This document shows, piece after piece, positions 38,001 through 46,445 of a stretch of DNA of 62,633 nucleotides. The DNA is taken from positions 1 to 62,633 of the forward strand of contig JAAUSA010000004.1 in assembly GCA_012031975.1 (NCBI GenBank), in the 5' to 3' direction. The notes under the pieces were generated by a model. The model did not search any database, had not been told where the DNA came from, and was given only the letters and a program-made list of their open reading frames with translations. Position numbers and translations under genes: made by a program. Each line of letters begins with the position of its first letter. Positions within the stretch are counted from its first letter, which is position 1. The DNA comes from Alkalinema sp. RU_4_3 (GTDB lineage: Bacteria > Cyanobacteriota > Cyanobacteriia > Leptolyngbyales > Leptolyngbyaceae).

Positions 38001-39858
38001 CTGTGGCGGATGCGGCGACGTTGCTGCCAAAGATTTGGGTCTGGTCATCTGCCGTAATCGTGGCGTTGGATTTTGAAAGGGCCGCACCGCCAATCAGGGA
38101 AAAGTTATCTAAAAAGCCGACGATCGCATCCCCAACCGTCGAGGCATCCGTAAACGATCCAACATAGTCGGCCTCAGCGGAGAGCTTCATGTCTTTGCCA
38201 CTGAGGATGGCTTTATAGAGACTGATCGCAGCTTGGCTCGTTTCTGTACCATCGAAGCCCGTTGAGGCGGCCTGACTATCACGGGTGGTGAGGGTAATGT
38301 TGCCAGCGGTGTAGATATTGGAGAGATCAGCGATCTTGGTGTTATTATTGTTGCTAATGCTGCTCTCCACATGGGCCAACAGTTTTGCTGCCGTGGGGCT
38401 GCCACTGGTCCCGATTGTGATGTTGCGGCCAGTCAGTGCGATCGAGCCAGAGTTACCTGTGGAAGCTTCGTTCGCATAATCGGTGCCCGAAATTTTGCGG
38501 GTCGCAACGATACTCCCCGCATTAAAATTAATTGTATTAGCTGTAAAGTTAGCATTGCCGCCCTCGGTATACAGGTTGCCGCCCAGTGTAATGGTGTCAC
38601 TATCGTTGTTACCATTAATGTTCAGAGTACCCCCGCCTGTATTAACGGTTCCATTAAAAATAAGATTATCATCACCACTTGCACCACTGACACTAAAGCT
38701 ACCACCTCTAGTGTCAAAACTGCTGTTAAAGGTAACAGTATCATCACTATCACCTAAATCAATACTAAGATTGACGGCATTCGAGAAGCTATTGAAAGCT
38801 GAGGTAAAGGTCAATTCATCGGAACCATCACCCAGATTAAACTCCAGTCCCGATGTGATATTAGCCAAGGCCACCTTGACCTGATAGTCATTCACTTGGG
38901 CAACACCTGTTTGGGCCGTAATTTTTGATGCTGAATTCGCCGAATAAATATTTTCGGTAATTACCAGATCAGTCCCCGACAGGGAAACGCTCAAGCTATT
39001 TCTTTGCTCGGCGGTTGAGTCATAGCGTAATTTCCCATCATTGAGGGAAACGGTGCCTAAAACCTGTTGATAGTCAATGCTGGCAAGGCTGGCTGTGTCG
39101 ATCGTCCCTGCCCCTACTTCTAGAATCCAGTCCCCTCCCAATGCAGTATTTCCTGTTAAATCATCCGAAGCCGCAACATCTGCCCCCGTTAACTGACTGA
39201 TTTGATTGACCAAAAATTGCCCCTGTAATCCTGCCGCAAAATCACAGCCATAGATCAGAATATCTGCATTTTCGCTCAAGCTATTTTGCCAAGATTGTAA
39301 GCTCTGGCGATAGCGATCGAGGCTGTCCCCATTCAACGTCGCGTTGCCGAGTTGCAGCGTGCCATCACTCCCGTGGGCAACAATATGGACCGCCGTCACC
39401 CCCTGTCGCTGAGCCAACGTCGCACTAATTTGCTCAACCCCATCTTGGTTGGCATCGAGATAAATAATTTGCTGCGGTGGAATGCCAGCCAATAAGCCAC
39501 TGGCGTTTTCGACCGTACTGTCGATAAAAAAGAGTTCTTGGGTGCGATCGCGGCTTCCCAACGTAGTAGTGGGCCAGGGGGCGATCGCCCAGTTACTAAC
39601 CGAATTCTGGGCCAGATCACCAGTGTTTGCTATGTCGATTGTGGAATACCAATCCTGCCCTGAATTCAATGAATTCCCAAATTCATTGGTAAATTGGTCT
39701 GGTTGCGAGGACAAGGCCGAACGTAGTGCAATCGCCCCTAGCGAGGGCTGAGTCAGTCCCATTGGCAGCGGTGAAGCCATGACTTCATTCAGAGACTTTA
39801 CATCTAAAGAAGACTTCGCATCCAAAAAAGACATGCGGTTGAAATCAGCACTCATCAT
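23099..39858 (-). CDS. Giant DUF4347 surface/secreted protein, about 5,586 aa (one 1-nt deletion)
   Basis: One gene of 16.8 kb. Frame is lost in a run of four C (plus strand 34665-34668); adding one base joins the two halves inside a repeat unit. Order: residues about 108-270 DUF4347 (ELFFIDSTVEN, V-H-I-V-A-H-G-S-D-G, I-L-I-Y-G-C-D-F-A-A-G); then some 4,000 residues of beta-helix-like repeats of the form T-A-T-D-D-S-x-I-x-A, A-G-A-G-x-x-N-x-I-x-N-T-I; then four Ig-like units, an FG-GAP array, two Ig-like units and a last FG-GAP array ending in YLENK. FG-GAP units carry D-I-D-x-D-G-D-L-D calcium motifs. There is no signal peptide; type I secretion is likely, as for other DUF4347 proteins. An AGGA ribosome site precedes the tandem ATGs at 39858. 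Likely an adhesin or sheath component. It is divergent from a two-component pair. Confidence 0.85.
23102..23925 (-). repeat. C-terminal FG-GAP/VCBS repeat array of the giant gene
   Basis: About six units of roughly 47-50 codons with the form A-N-P-F-N-G, F-A-D-I-D-x-D-G-D-L-D-A-F-(I/V)-G, Y-Y-R-N-T-N-G-S-F. Each unit has a D-x-D-x-D-G-x-x-D calcium site, as in FG-GAP/VCBS propeller blades, so six units could close a beta-propeller. Units differ at synonymous sites, so the array is not very recent. Confidence 0.8.
23930..24575 (-). repeat. Second set of Ig/cadherin-like repeats of the giant gene (two units)
   Basis: Two units with T-N-E-x, V-L-S-N-D-x-D-I-D-x-G-D, V-T-x-V-N-G, N-G-T-F-T-Y-N-P-N-G-K-F and D-S-F-T-Y-T-I-S-D-G-K-G-G. 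They sit between the two FG-GAP arrays and probably act as rigid spacers. Confidence 0.8.
24580..25352 (-). repeat. Internal FG-GAP/VCBS repeat array of the giant gene
   Basis: Five units related to those at 23102-23925, beginning with F-Y-E-R-T-G-S-E-N-P-F-N-G and ending with L-N-Y-F-E-N-T-N. Each has a D-x-D-x-D-G-x-x-D site. The pairing of two arrays with Ig-like spacers suggests duplication of a whole Ig plus FG-GAP block. Confidence 0.8.
25360..26690 (-). repeat. First set of Ig/cadherin-like repeats of the giant gene (four units)
   Basis: Four tandem units of about 100 codons with the shared frame N-D-A-P-I-x-x-A-D, T-N-E, N-D-T-D-I-D, Q-(V/I)-N-G, Y-N-P-N-G-K-F-E and D-S-F-T-Y-T-L-S-D-G-x-G-G, preceded by one divergent unit (V-L-G-N-D-I-N-F-N-G). 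They link the beta-helix-like middle to the FG-GAP arrays. Confidence 0.8.
37062..37118 (-). repeat. Short STGG/Ser-Gly tandem repeat inside the giant gene
   Basis: A 12-bp unit repeated about four times encodes S-T-G-G-S-T-G-G-S-T-G-G-S-S-S-S-T-G-G. It is a flexible linker and a likely site of slippage-based length change. Confidence 0.75.
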
Positions 39859-40164
39859 TTCGTCCTCAAAAATTAGGAAAACATCGGTAAAATCGTTAAG
39901 CCAGTAAGTTTTGAACGATCATCGCTCGATCTGAAGGTTGCGGTGCGATCGCTCATTCTGCTACGAATAAATCAAGGATGGAATAGATCCAGCGATATCG
40001 TCAAAGTAGAAACACTGAAAGCCTTACAAGATATCAACTTGTATACAAATTGAGTGGCAATCAAGAGAATCTGGTATAGACTTATATAGTCTCCCTGATA
40101 CAATCTGATATTGTGATCGGACGAAGCCTGATATTTTACTCACTGAATGTAATCTAAGCAGCAG
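39859..40164. promoter_or_regulatory. Divergent promoter region: giant gene / response regulator
   Basis: 306 bp between the divergent starts. It contains AT-rich segments with TATAGACT and TATAGTCT (40075-40092) that could be -10 regions facing either way, and one GCGATCGC site (39946-39953). A ribosome-binding AGGA precedes the giant gene. No defined operator is evident. The layout allows the response regulator to control both sides. Confidence 0.45.
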
Positions 40165-40835
40165 ATGACCTTCCCTAACTCGACTAATACGCCACGACTA
40201 AATATTCTGATCGTTGATGATCATCGACTGCTGTTAATGGTATAATTGAACTGGTTCACGATCGCTTCCCCCAGGCTCAGATTTTCTCTGCCCAGGCGGT
40301 TCAAGATGCAATCACACAGGTTGCAGCGCAGCCCTTTGACTTGGTGATCGCCGACTTATCACTTCCAGAAACCGCCGCAACGATGGCGCATATTGAGCAT
40401 GGATTGGGGTTGCTGAAGCGCCTGATGCAAGAGGATCCAACGCTGAACTTGATGGTGCAGAGCAGTAATATAAAAGCCTTAATTCGGCTCATGCCAGAAA
40501 TCGATGCCCACCAGGGCGGATTTACGATCGCGGATAAAAGCCTGGATGTCGAGGCCATTCTGGCCCGGATTGACTGGGCAATGCAAGGATTTACCCATAC
40601 TAAGGATCTACAAACTGATTTGGAGGTCAAGCCAGAGTGGTTGGAAGTATTGCGACTGGCCTTTGAAGTGGGTTTGCAGGACAAGGCGATCGCCCAAACA
40701 ATGTATAAGTCAGAACGGATGATTCGGCACTATTGGTCCAAAATTCAAGATGCTTTAGCGGTTTATCCTGAAGAAGGCAAAAATATGCGGGCAATCACCC
40801 AAATTCGCGCCAGGGAAGCTGGATTGATTGACTGA
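40165..40835 (+). CDS. Response regulator, NarL-like layout (one 1-nt deletion)
   Basis: A protein of about 223 aa when repaired. The receiver domain opens L-N-I-L-I-V-D-D-H-R-L-L, and the phosphoacceptor Asp is in L-V-I-A-D-L-S-L-P. The C-terminal domain has an HTH-like segment (LAFEVGLQDKAIAQTMYKSERMIRHYWSKIQ) resembling LuxR/NarL recognition helices, though divergent. Frame is lost near 40231-40240, soon after the first acidic residues; adding one base restores continuity into N-G-I-I-E-L-V. It starts the RR-kinase operon and is divergent from the giant gene. DNA targets are unknown; the giant gene is the obvious candidate. Confidence 0.8.
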
Positions 40836-40876
40836 AATCGCCCATGAGTTACGATGGTTCCTAACTTGTACAAGCC

Positions 40877-42205
40877 ATGCCGACTATTCTTGATTCCCAA
40901 AACGCCTTGAAGCATCGGGTTATGCTCGCCATTTTGAGCCTGACCACAGTCGGGGCGGCCATTGCAACGATGCTACATCGACTGGATCCCCATCCTCACT
41001 GGGTGAATTTGATTGCGCCGCCGTTGCTAGGAATTATTGCCCTGGCCTTATTGATTCGCCTCTACACCGCACCCAAGAGCTTACAACAGGTGATAAATCT
41101 GGGCTTGCTGGGCGCAGTTCTATTCGTTGTCGTCCCCAGCTGGTATTTCACCCTGGCCGCATTCATCGCACCCGATACCACGCTCGTGGGCAGTTTGCCG
41201 CCCTTAATCTCCATCTTGTTCCTGATCATGATGATCATGATGACTGCCCTGCGCCCGCGCCACTTACTGGGAACAGCACTGATCACCTGGGGGGCGATGG
41301 CTGCGCCTATTTTGACCTATTTGCTCCTCCATCCGGCGGAATTGACGACCTTACGAGGGCTCGATTTAGTCATTGCCCTTGGCCCCGCGATGGCTGCCCA
41401 AATTGTGCTGCTGCTCTTTTTCAATCGGCTTCAAGATCTCGTCGATCGCCTCTATCACGAACGTCTCCAGTATTATGAGCAGATTATCGAGCGTCAGACG
41501 ATTCGCCAACGGGCAATGGAACAGGCCGTCACCCAAGTCCACAATGGCCCCCTGCAAACGCTGGCACTGCTGATGCGAGCCGTACAACGGGAGCAGATCC
41601 CTGCCCCCGAATTATTGCAGCGATTAAATGAGCTCAATGCCGAAATTCGGGCCGTGGGCCAGAGCCTCACCCAAGATGCCGATCTTGATCATCGATCGAC
41701 GGAGCGCTTCGCGGACCGATTAGAACAACCCCTGTTTGAGCAGACACTCAGATTAGGGGAAGGCAGCCGCGTTGACCTTAACAACCCCTTGCACAATTTG
41801 TTTCACGAAGTCTACGCGCTTACCCTAAAGCGACCCCTGCCCCACTTCCAAACCATTCGCGTCAAAGTTCGGAATTTTGCCCCCCTGGAGTCCTCCAATC
41901 TCACCCTAGAACTGAAGCAGGACCTATGTCTATGGCTTGAAGAGGCCCTATGTAATGTGGGTAAACATGCCCAGGGGGTGACGCGGTTGGTTGTCACCGG
42001 CGAACTGGTCGTGACTGAACGACAGGACCACAGGGATTACCTGTTGACAGTACGAGACAATGGATTGGGCCTAACGCCTGAACTGGGGCATCAGGGTACC
42101 CAATTCTGCCATCTCTTGGCCGATCGCTTAGACGGCACCTTTCAACGCAGATCTTTGCCCGATGGCGGCGTGATTTGTCAGATTACCTGGCCGCTTGTGC
42201 CATAA
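40877..42205 (+). CDS. Membrane-bound sensor histidine kinase
   Basis: A 442-aa kinase. Residues 15-185 contain about six hydrophobic spans with short loops, so the signal may be sensed in or near the membrane. The dimerisation/phosphoacceptor segment is Q-A-V-T-Q-V-H-N-G-P-L-Q-T-L (H222), of the HisKA_3-like type that pairs with NarL-type regulators. The ATPase domain has W-L-E-E-A-L-C-N-V-G-K-H-A as N box and V-R-D-N-G-L-G-L as G1 box. It follows the response regulator by 41 nt, so the two form a cognate pair. The signal is unknown. Confidence 0.88.
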   Translation: MPTILDSQNALKHRVMLAILSLTTVGAAIATMLHRLDPHPHWVNLIAPPLLGIIALALLIRLYTAPKSLQQVINLGLLGAVLFVVVPSWYFTLAAFIAPDTTLVGSLPPLISILFLIMMIMMTALRPRHLLGTALITWGAMAAPILTYLLLHPAELTTLRGLDLVIALGPAMAAQIVLLLFFNRLQDLVDRLYHERLQYYEQIIERQTIRQRAMEQAVTQVHNGPLQTLALLMRAVQREQIPAPELLQRLNELNAEIRAVGQSLTQDADLDHRSTERFADRLEQPLFEQTLRLGEGSRVDLNNPLHNLFHEVYALTLKRPLPHFQTIRVKVRNFAPLESSNLTLELKQDLCLWLEEALCNVGKHAQGVTRLVVTGELVVTERQDHRDYLLTVRDNGLGLTPELGHQGTQFCHLLADRLDGTFQRRSLPDGGVICQITWPLVP

Positions 42206-42245
42206 AAATTGACATCCTCCCATAGCTCGGTTCGATTCGTTTGTC

Positions 42246-42286
42246 ATTACCGAAAAGTGTAATCCTAAGTGACCGAAATCGGTAAT
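42246..42286 (+). promoter_or_regulatory. Candidate operator: nested ATTACCGA / ACCGA-AA-TCGGT inverted repeats
   Basis: ATTACCGA (42246-42253) pairs with TCGGTAAT (42279-42286). Inside the right arm, ACCGA-AA-TCGGT (42272-42283) is itself an inverted repeat. It lies about 80 bp before the CHRD gene start. It could be a protein-binding site, or a weak hairpin ending the kinase transcript; no T run follows. Inferred only. Confidence 0.35.
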
Positions 42287-42366
42287 TGCTGTTGTCTGAA
42301 ACTGGCAATGATGAGACTAATTTACTTTTCTATACTAGAAGGGTTGAGTCGGTGAGGTAATGTTTC

Positions 42367-42984
42367 ATGGGAAAATTTTTGACTGGTATATTGATCAGCG
42401 TATTGCTCGTTTTGATGATGCTATTTGCTCCCGCAATTGCAGCGCAATCCTTTGGTGATCAGTCATTCACCGAATACGAAGGCTATTTACATCCCGCCCA
42501 AGAAGCAGATCCTGACCTGAAAGTGGAATCAAAAGGCTATGGTCGGCTCAAATTTCCGCGCAATCTGAGTTCTGGTCAGGTGGATGTGCAGGTAATGGGT
42601 GTTGATCCGGCCAACATCACGGCGTTTCATATCCATTGTGGGGCACCGGGCGTACTCGGTCCGATCATCGTGGATTTTTCCCAGTTTGGTGATTTGAAAA
42701 GTACCCTCAAGACAGGAAAATTCTCAGCCACTGTTGTCAATAAAGGGTTAACCTTTGTCAAGCAAGCGCCCCTTCCGCCCAAACCTGGTTCTGGAAAACT
42801 CACCCTGCCACTCCCCGAAGGTTGTCCGAGTGATATTAATTTCCCCGTCCAACAGGTCCAGACGATCGCGGGATTAGAAGCCCTCGCCCGCAAAGGTGCA
42901 TTGTACTTCAACCTGCACACCAAGGGCCATGAATTCTATGGCGAACTGCGCGGACAGATTTATCCGGCTGAAACTGCCCATTGA
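42367..42984 (+). CDS. Secreted CHRD-domain protein
   Basis: A 205-aa protein with a clear signal peptide (hydrophobic LTGILISVLLVLMMLFAPAIA, cleavage near A-I-A-A). The mature part matches the CHRD (chordin) domain: F-H-I-H-C-G-A-P-G-V-L-G-P-I-I-V-D-F in the middle, and Y-F-N-L-H-T-K-G-H-E-F-Y-G-E-L-R-G-Q-I at the end. Bacterial CHRD proteins are extracytoplasmic, but their molecular role is unclear. It lies on the same strand as the RR-kinase pair with 161 bp between, and may share their regulation. Confidence 0.85.
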   Translation: MGKFLTGILISVLLVLMMLFAPAIAAQSFGDQSFTEYEGYLHPAQEADPDLKVESKGYGRLKFPRNLSSGQVDVQVMGVDPANITAFHIHCGAPGVLGPIIVDFSQFGDLKSTLKTGKFSATVVNKGLTFVKQAPLPPKPGSGKLTLPLPEGCPSDINFPVQQVQTIAGLEALARKGALYFNLHTKGHEFYGELRGQIYPAETAH

Positions 42985-43012
42985 TTGAATCTGCATAGAT
43001 GGATTATTCATA

Positions 43013-44442
43013 ATGTATCCCGACCCGGTGATTACTGACTGGAATAATATTCCGATGATGATTAGAAGCCAGTATCTCCAGCCTATGCAGACATTAGAAT
43101 CCCTACTGAAGTTTACGGAACAAAGTGTTTATGACGTCACGGGTGAGTATTTAAATGACTTACAACGTGTGATCCTGCGGGAAGCTTCGCAAGATCCCAA
43201 AAAAACCTATGAGGAAATTGCGATCGAGCATAAATATTCTGGCAATTACATTCAACAAATTGTTGCACCCCGGCTCTGGCGTCTTCTATCAAAGGTTTTG
43301 GGCCAGAAAGTGACAAAATCGAATCTTCGCAGTGTTTTGGAACGTTGCCGTGATGCCCACAATACCGCAATTCAGGAACCCTCGGCTTCCAATCTCGATC
43401 GCACCGCCATTGCCATCATTTCCCCCCTCGACGATCCCACTTGTAGCGTCCCCCTTAAATCCCCTTTCTATGTGCCGCGATCGAGCCAGGAATTGTTGTG
43501 CTACCAAGTGATTCACCAACCGAATGCACTAATTCGGATTCATGGACCAAGACAAATCGGCAAGACATCTTTCCTATGGCGTATTTTAGCCTATGCTCAG
43601 GCAACAAACTTGCAAACAGTTGTCTTAAATTTTCAGCAAGCGGAGAAATCAATTTTAGCGGATCTGAATAAATTACTGCGGTGGTTTTGCACCTGCATTA
43701 CCCAAAAGCTCAAACTGCCACCCCAATTGTCCATCTATTGGGATGATGATATGGGGAGTAAAACGAGTTGTACCCTCTATATGCAAGAATATTTGCTTAA
43801 AGGACTTGCTGCTCCTGTGGTTTTGGCACTGGAGGAAATCAGTGATTTGTTTGAATATCCGCGATCGCTGAGGATTTTTTTAGCCTCTTACGAACTTGGC
43901 AGGAACAGGCCAAAACGGATGAGTGTTGGCAACAGCTCCGATTAATTTTGGTGCAATCGACTGAACCCTATATCCATCTCGATCGATATCAACTCCCTCT
44001 TAATATGGGATTAGAAGTGGTATTGCCCCCTTTTACTACAGACCAAGTTGATTCCCTCATCGATTGTCATGGATTAAAACTTTCTCGCCCACAAATTCAG
44101 CAATTAATGCAGTTAGTTCAAGGGCATCCCTATCTGATTCGATTAATGCTCTACCATTTAGCCATATCGCCCCATCAGTTTGAAACGGTTATGGCCACAG
44201 CAGCCACAGATATAGGAATTTTTCATGACCACTTGCATCGTCACCTGGGGAACTTGCACCATTATCCTGATTTGAGCAATGCCTTACATCAGGTTTTGAA
44301 TGCATCGGAGCCAGTACAACTCGATCAGATGCAGGCATTTAAATTACATAGCCTTGGTTTAGTGAAGCGATTGGATAATCATGTGATGATCGCCTGTGAT
44401 CTATACCAAAATTATTTCATACAAGTTCACGGGGTAGCATAA
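43013..44442 (+). CDS. AAA-like ATPase with N-terminal vMAP-type HTH (one 1-nt deletion)
   Basis: About 476 aa after repair. Residues about 25-100 (VYDVTGEYLNDLQRVILREA, then YSGNYIQQIVAPRLWRLLS) are the winged-helix segment found at the start of many cyanobacterial AAA-like and vMAP proteins. The ATPase follows: Walker A G-P-R-Q-I-G-K-T-S-F-L and Walker B V-V-L-A-L-E-E-I-S-D-L-F. The C-terminal part (V-Q-G-H-P-Y-L-I-R-L-M-L) completes the AAA_35-like domain. Frame is lost near 43859-43862, where one G is missing before a HIP1 site. Relatives act as STAND-like signalling ATPases. No effector domain is seen here, so a partner may be encoded elsewhere. Confidence 0.8.
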
Positions 44443-44520
44443 TCTTGCAAAATCTGGGAAAAGTGTCTGACATTGCCAGATAGGGGATCTTTATTTTCGA
44501 ACAATGACAACCAGAGACCG

Positions 44521-45579
44521 CTAACCGAGCAATTTAGTGCTAGAACGTGACTCTGATAAATACGTCGCATAGGGTCGATAATAGCGATCGGCACAATTTA
44601 ACATCGCTAAATTATCACTTGCCACAGCACTGGCCGCGATCGGAATCCCGCTCTCAATCTGGCGTTTTACCGCTTCTGTCAGTAGTGAGAAGCCCCGACC
44701 CATCCGCTGAAACGGAGTTTCGACAAATAAAGTAGAATAGCGGATTGTATCAGGAGCGACCCGATGGTTGATCGTCCAGCCAATGACTTCCCCTTGGTAG
44801 CGTAGACCCAGACTATTAATTACTTCGAGCCGTGGATCATCGGTGAACGGGCTAAGGCTGTCGGGATAAGCTTGCCGTTGCTGAATGCGCTCGCGCTCCG
44901 CTTTAGTCAGTTCGATCCAGGGAAAGACGGTAAACTTCTGGGGCAAAGGGAATTGATAAACCCACGATGCCTGTTTGAGGGCCTCGATCGTTGTTTTTGT
45001 AATCAGAAAATCAGTTTTTGGGGCTTGCCAATTTTGCTGATGCAGGATCGGTTCAAGACCCTGCTGGGTCAGATCATTAGCGGAATAACTGACCTGAACC
45101 TGAAGACAGTTAAGTTGCCGTAGAGCTGTTTCTAGATACCGTAACAGTTGGGAGCCAATGCCCTGTTGACGCTGCTCCGGTGTGACAAACAGAGACAGAA
45201 TTTCCGCTCGATGCCCTTCGGGCGCTAGAGCATCGGGTAATAGTTCTGCGATTACGAGGCCGACCATTTGACCTCTGGCAATCGCCACGACTCCGCCCAG
45301 ACTTCCCCGCTGTTGATAGGTTTGCCAGCGTTTTTGGAGACTGGGAAAGGTGAGTGGCTCCAATTCTTGGCAGTTGGCCATTGTTAAGTTTTGTACCCAC
45401 TGATATTTTACGGCAATGCCATTAGTCGGCGAAACAGTCGCCCCGATCGATGCATTCTTCTCTGGTATGTCTGCCTGACCTATGGTTGGCTCGACAATAT
45501 TTTGTTGGGCTAACATAATCGTGTCATCCGCTTCTGAGCGATCGCTAAATAGACGAAAGGCTTTTTGGAAGAAGTCCAT
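44521..45579 (-). CDS. GNAT-type acetyltransferase, tandem layout
   Basis: A 352-aa protein with two acetyltransferase-like halves. The first has V-T-P-E-Q-R-Q-Q-G-I-G-S-Q-L-L-R-Y-L-E, the acetyl-CoA pyrophosphate loop (about residues 150-165). The second ends with F-V-E-T-P-F-Q-R-M-G-R-G-F-S-L-L, a weaker version of the same loop, and N-L-A-M-L-N-C-A-D-R-Y-Y. Residues 1-55 are a variable leader. The substrate is unknown. The gene converges with the AAA gene; no strong terminator lies in the 78-bp gap. Confidence 0.78.
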   Translation of the reverse strand: MDFFQKAFRLFSDRSEADDTIMLAQQNIVEPTIGQADIPEKNASIGATVSPTNGIAVKYQWVQNLTMANCQELEPLTFPSLQKRWQTYQQRGSLGGVVAIARGQMVGLVIAELLPDALAPEGHRAEILSLFVTPEQRQQGIGSQLLRYLETALRQLNCLQVQVSYSANDLTQQGLEPILHQQNWQAPKTDFLITKTTIEALKQASWVYQFPLPQKFTVFPWIELTKAERERIQQRQAYPDSLSPFTDDPRLEVINSLGLRYQGEVIGWTINHRVAPDTIRYSTLFVETPFQRMGRGFSLLTEAVKRQIESGIPIAASAVASDNLAMLNCADRYYRPYATYLSESRSSTKLLG

Positions 45580-46105
45580 GGTGGCAGTGAAGTCTCAAGT
45601 AATGGAATGAATCGGCATAAGGTGTAATCGATCTATGGCTTAGTATTCCCGTTTCAAGTCAAGACAAAACTCATAAAAACTCATATATCAATCCCTGTAT
45701 CACCTACCCGCATTAGTGATATACTTGAAGAATATTGGCCGTGAAGTCTGATCATGGGGACTACCCCCACTGCTTGAACATGTCGTTATGATCTAACCAT
45801 CATCTTCAATTATCTATCCTATGCGATCAAGCTCTGGAATTTTGACGGCAAAGTGCTGCGAACATTGACCAGTTTGTGATTGCCGACCAGCAATATCATG
45901 GGGCAGGAATTCTAGTTATTCGCATTCTAGCCCATACTCAGCCTCAAAGACCATTCTCTCCCCAAAACCTGTTTCCTTACGATAGACTAGAGAACCCCAA
46001 AGACAATCAGCTAGCTGCCCCCGGACCTCCACACTGAACCCGTTATTTGTAAACTAACGCACCTAGATTTCCCCTGCACTACTGAATCTACGATCGAGGA
46101 AACCG
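45580..46105. other. Intergenic region with gene debris
   Basis: 526 bp without an intact gene. Besides the WD40 relic (45826-45867), a reading frame from about 45861 gives D-Q-F-V-I-A-D-Q-Q-Y-H-G-A-G-I-L-V-I-R, which reads like real protein that I cannot name. The rest shows nothing I can support. Confidence 0.5.
45826..45867 (+). pseudogene. WD40 repeat relic
   Basis: Fourteen codons read I-K-L-W-N-F-D-G-K-V-L-R-T-L, the end of one WD40 blade, followed at once by a stop. No other blades are present. It is debris of a WD-repeat gene. Confidence 0.5.
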
Positions 46106-46300
46106 ATGTCTGACCCACTAGATTTGGATGACCTTGAGCTAGAAGCGCTGGAAAACCGCAACCGCAATGGTCAAGGACCGACCGGAGGTCATCGCCGCAA
46201 GCTCGAATCCGACATGGCCCTGCCTAGCCGCCAGGCCAATCGCTTCGCCTGGCCCAAGGTCCGATTGAAACCCCTTTCCGGCTGGCTTCGACGCTGCTGA
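46106..46300 (+). CDS. Hypothetical 64-aa acidic-start protein, possibly a truncated gene
   Basis: An ATG with a good ribosome site (GAGGAAAC) opens an acidic N-terminus (S-D-P-L-D-L-D-D-L-E-L-E-A-L-E) followed by a basic, Pro-containing stretch. The last 12 codons overlap a relic of an RND permease in another frame, so the native 3' part appears replaced. I do not recognise the family. Confidence 0.4.
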   Translation: MSDPLDLDDLELEALENRNRNGQGPTGGHRRKLESDMALPSRQANRFAWPKVRLKPLSGWLRRC

Positions 46301-46422
46301 CGCTGGTGGTGGTGCCTGTGATTTTCACCTATGTGGATGGGGCGCAGCATTGGCTGGGTCAACGGCTCCTGAAGGGTGTCCATAGTCGTCAAAAGGAGGA
46401 GCAACTGCCTGGGAAAGTGTAA
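46264..46422 (+). pseudogene. C-terminal relic of an RND efflux permease
   Basis: The frame reads F-R-L-A-S-T-L-L-T-L-V-V-V-P-V-I-F-T-Y-V-D and ends after 52 codons. This is the last transmembrane helix and tail of AcrB/CzcA-type RND transporters. The other thousand residues are absent. It fused to the upstream small frame by deletion. Confidence 0.65.
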
Positions 46423-46445
46423 ATTTCATTTGAGGTAACCAAATT

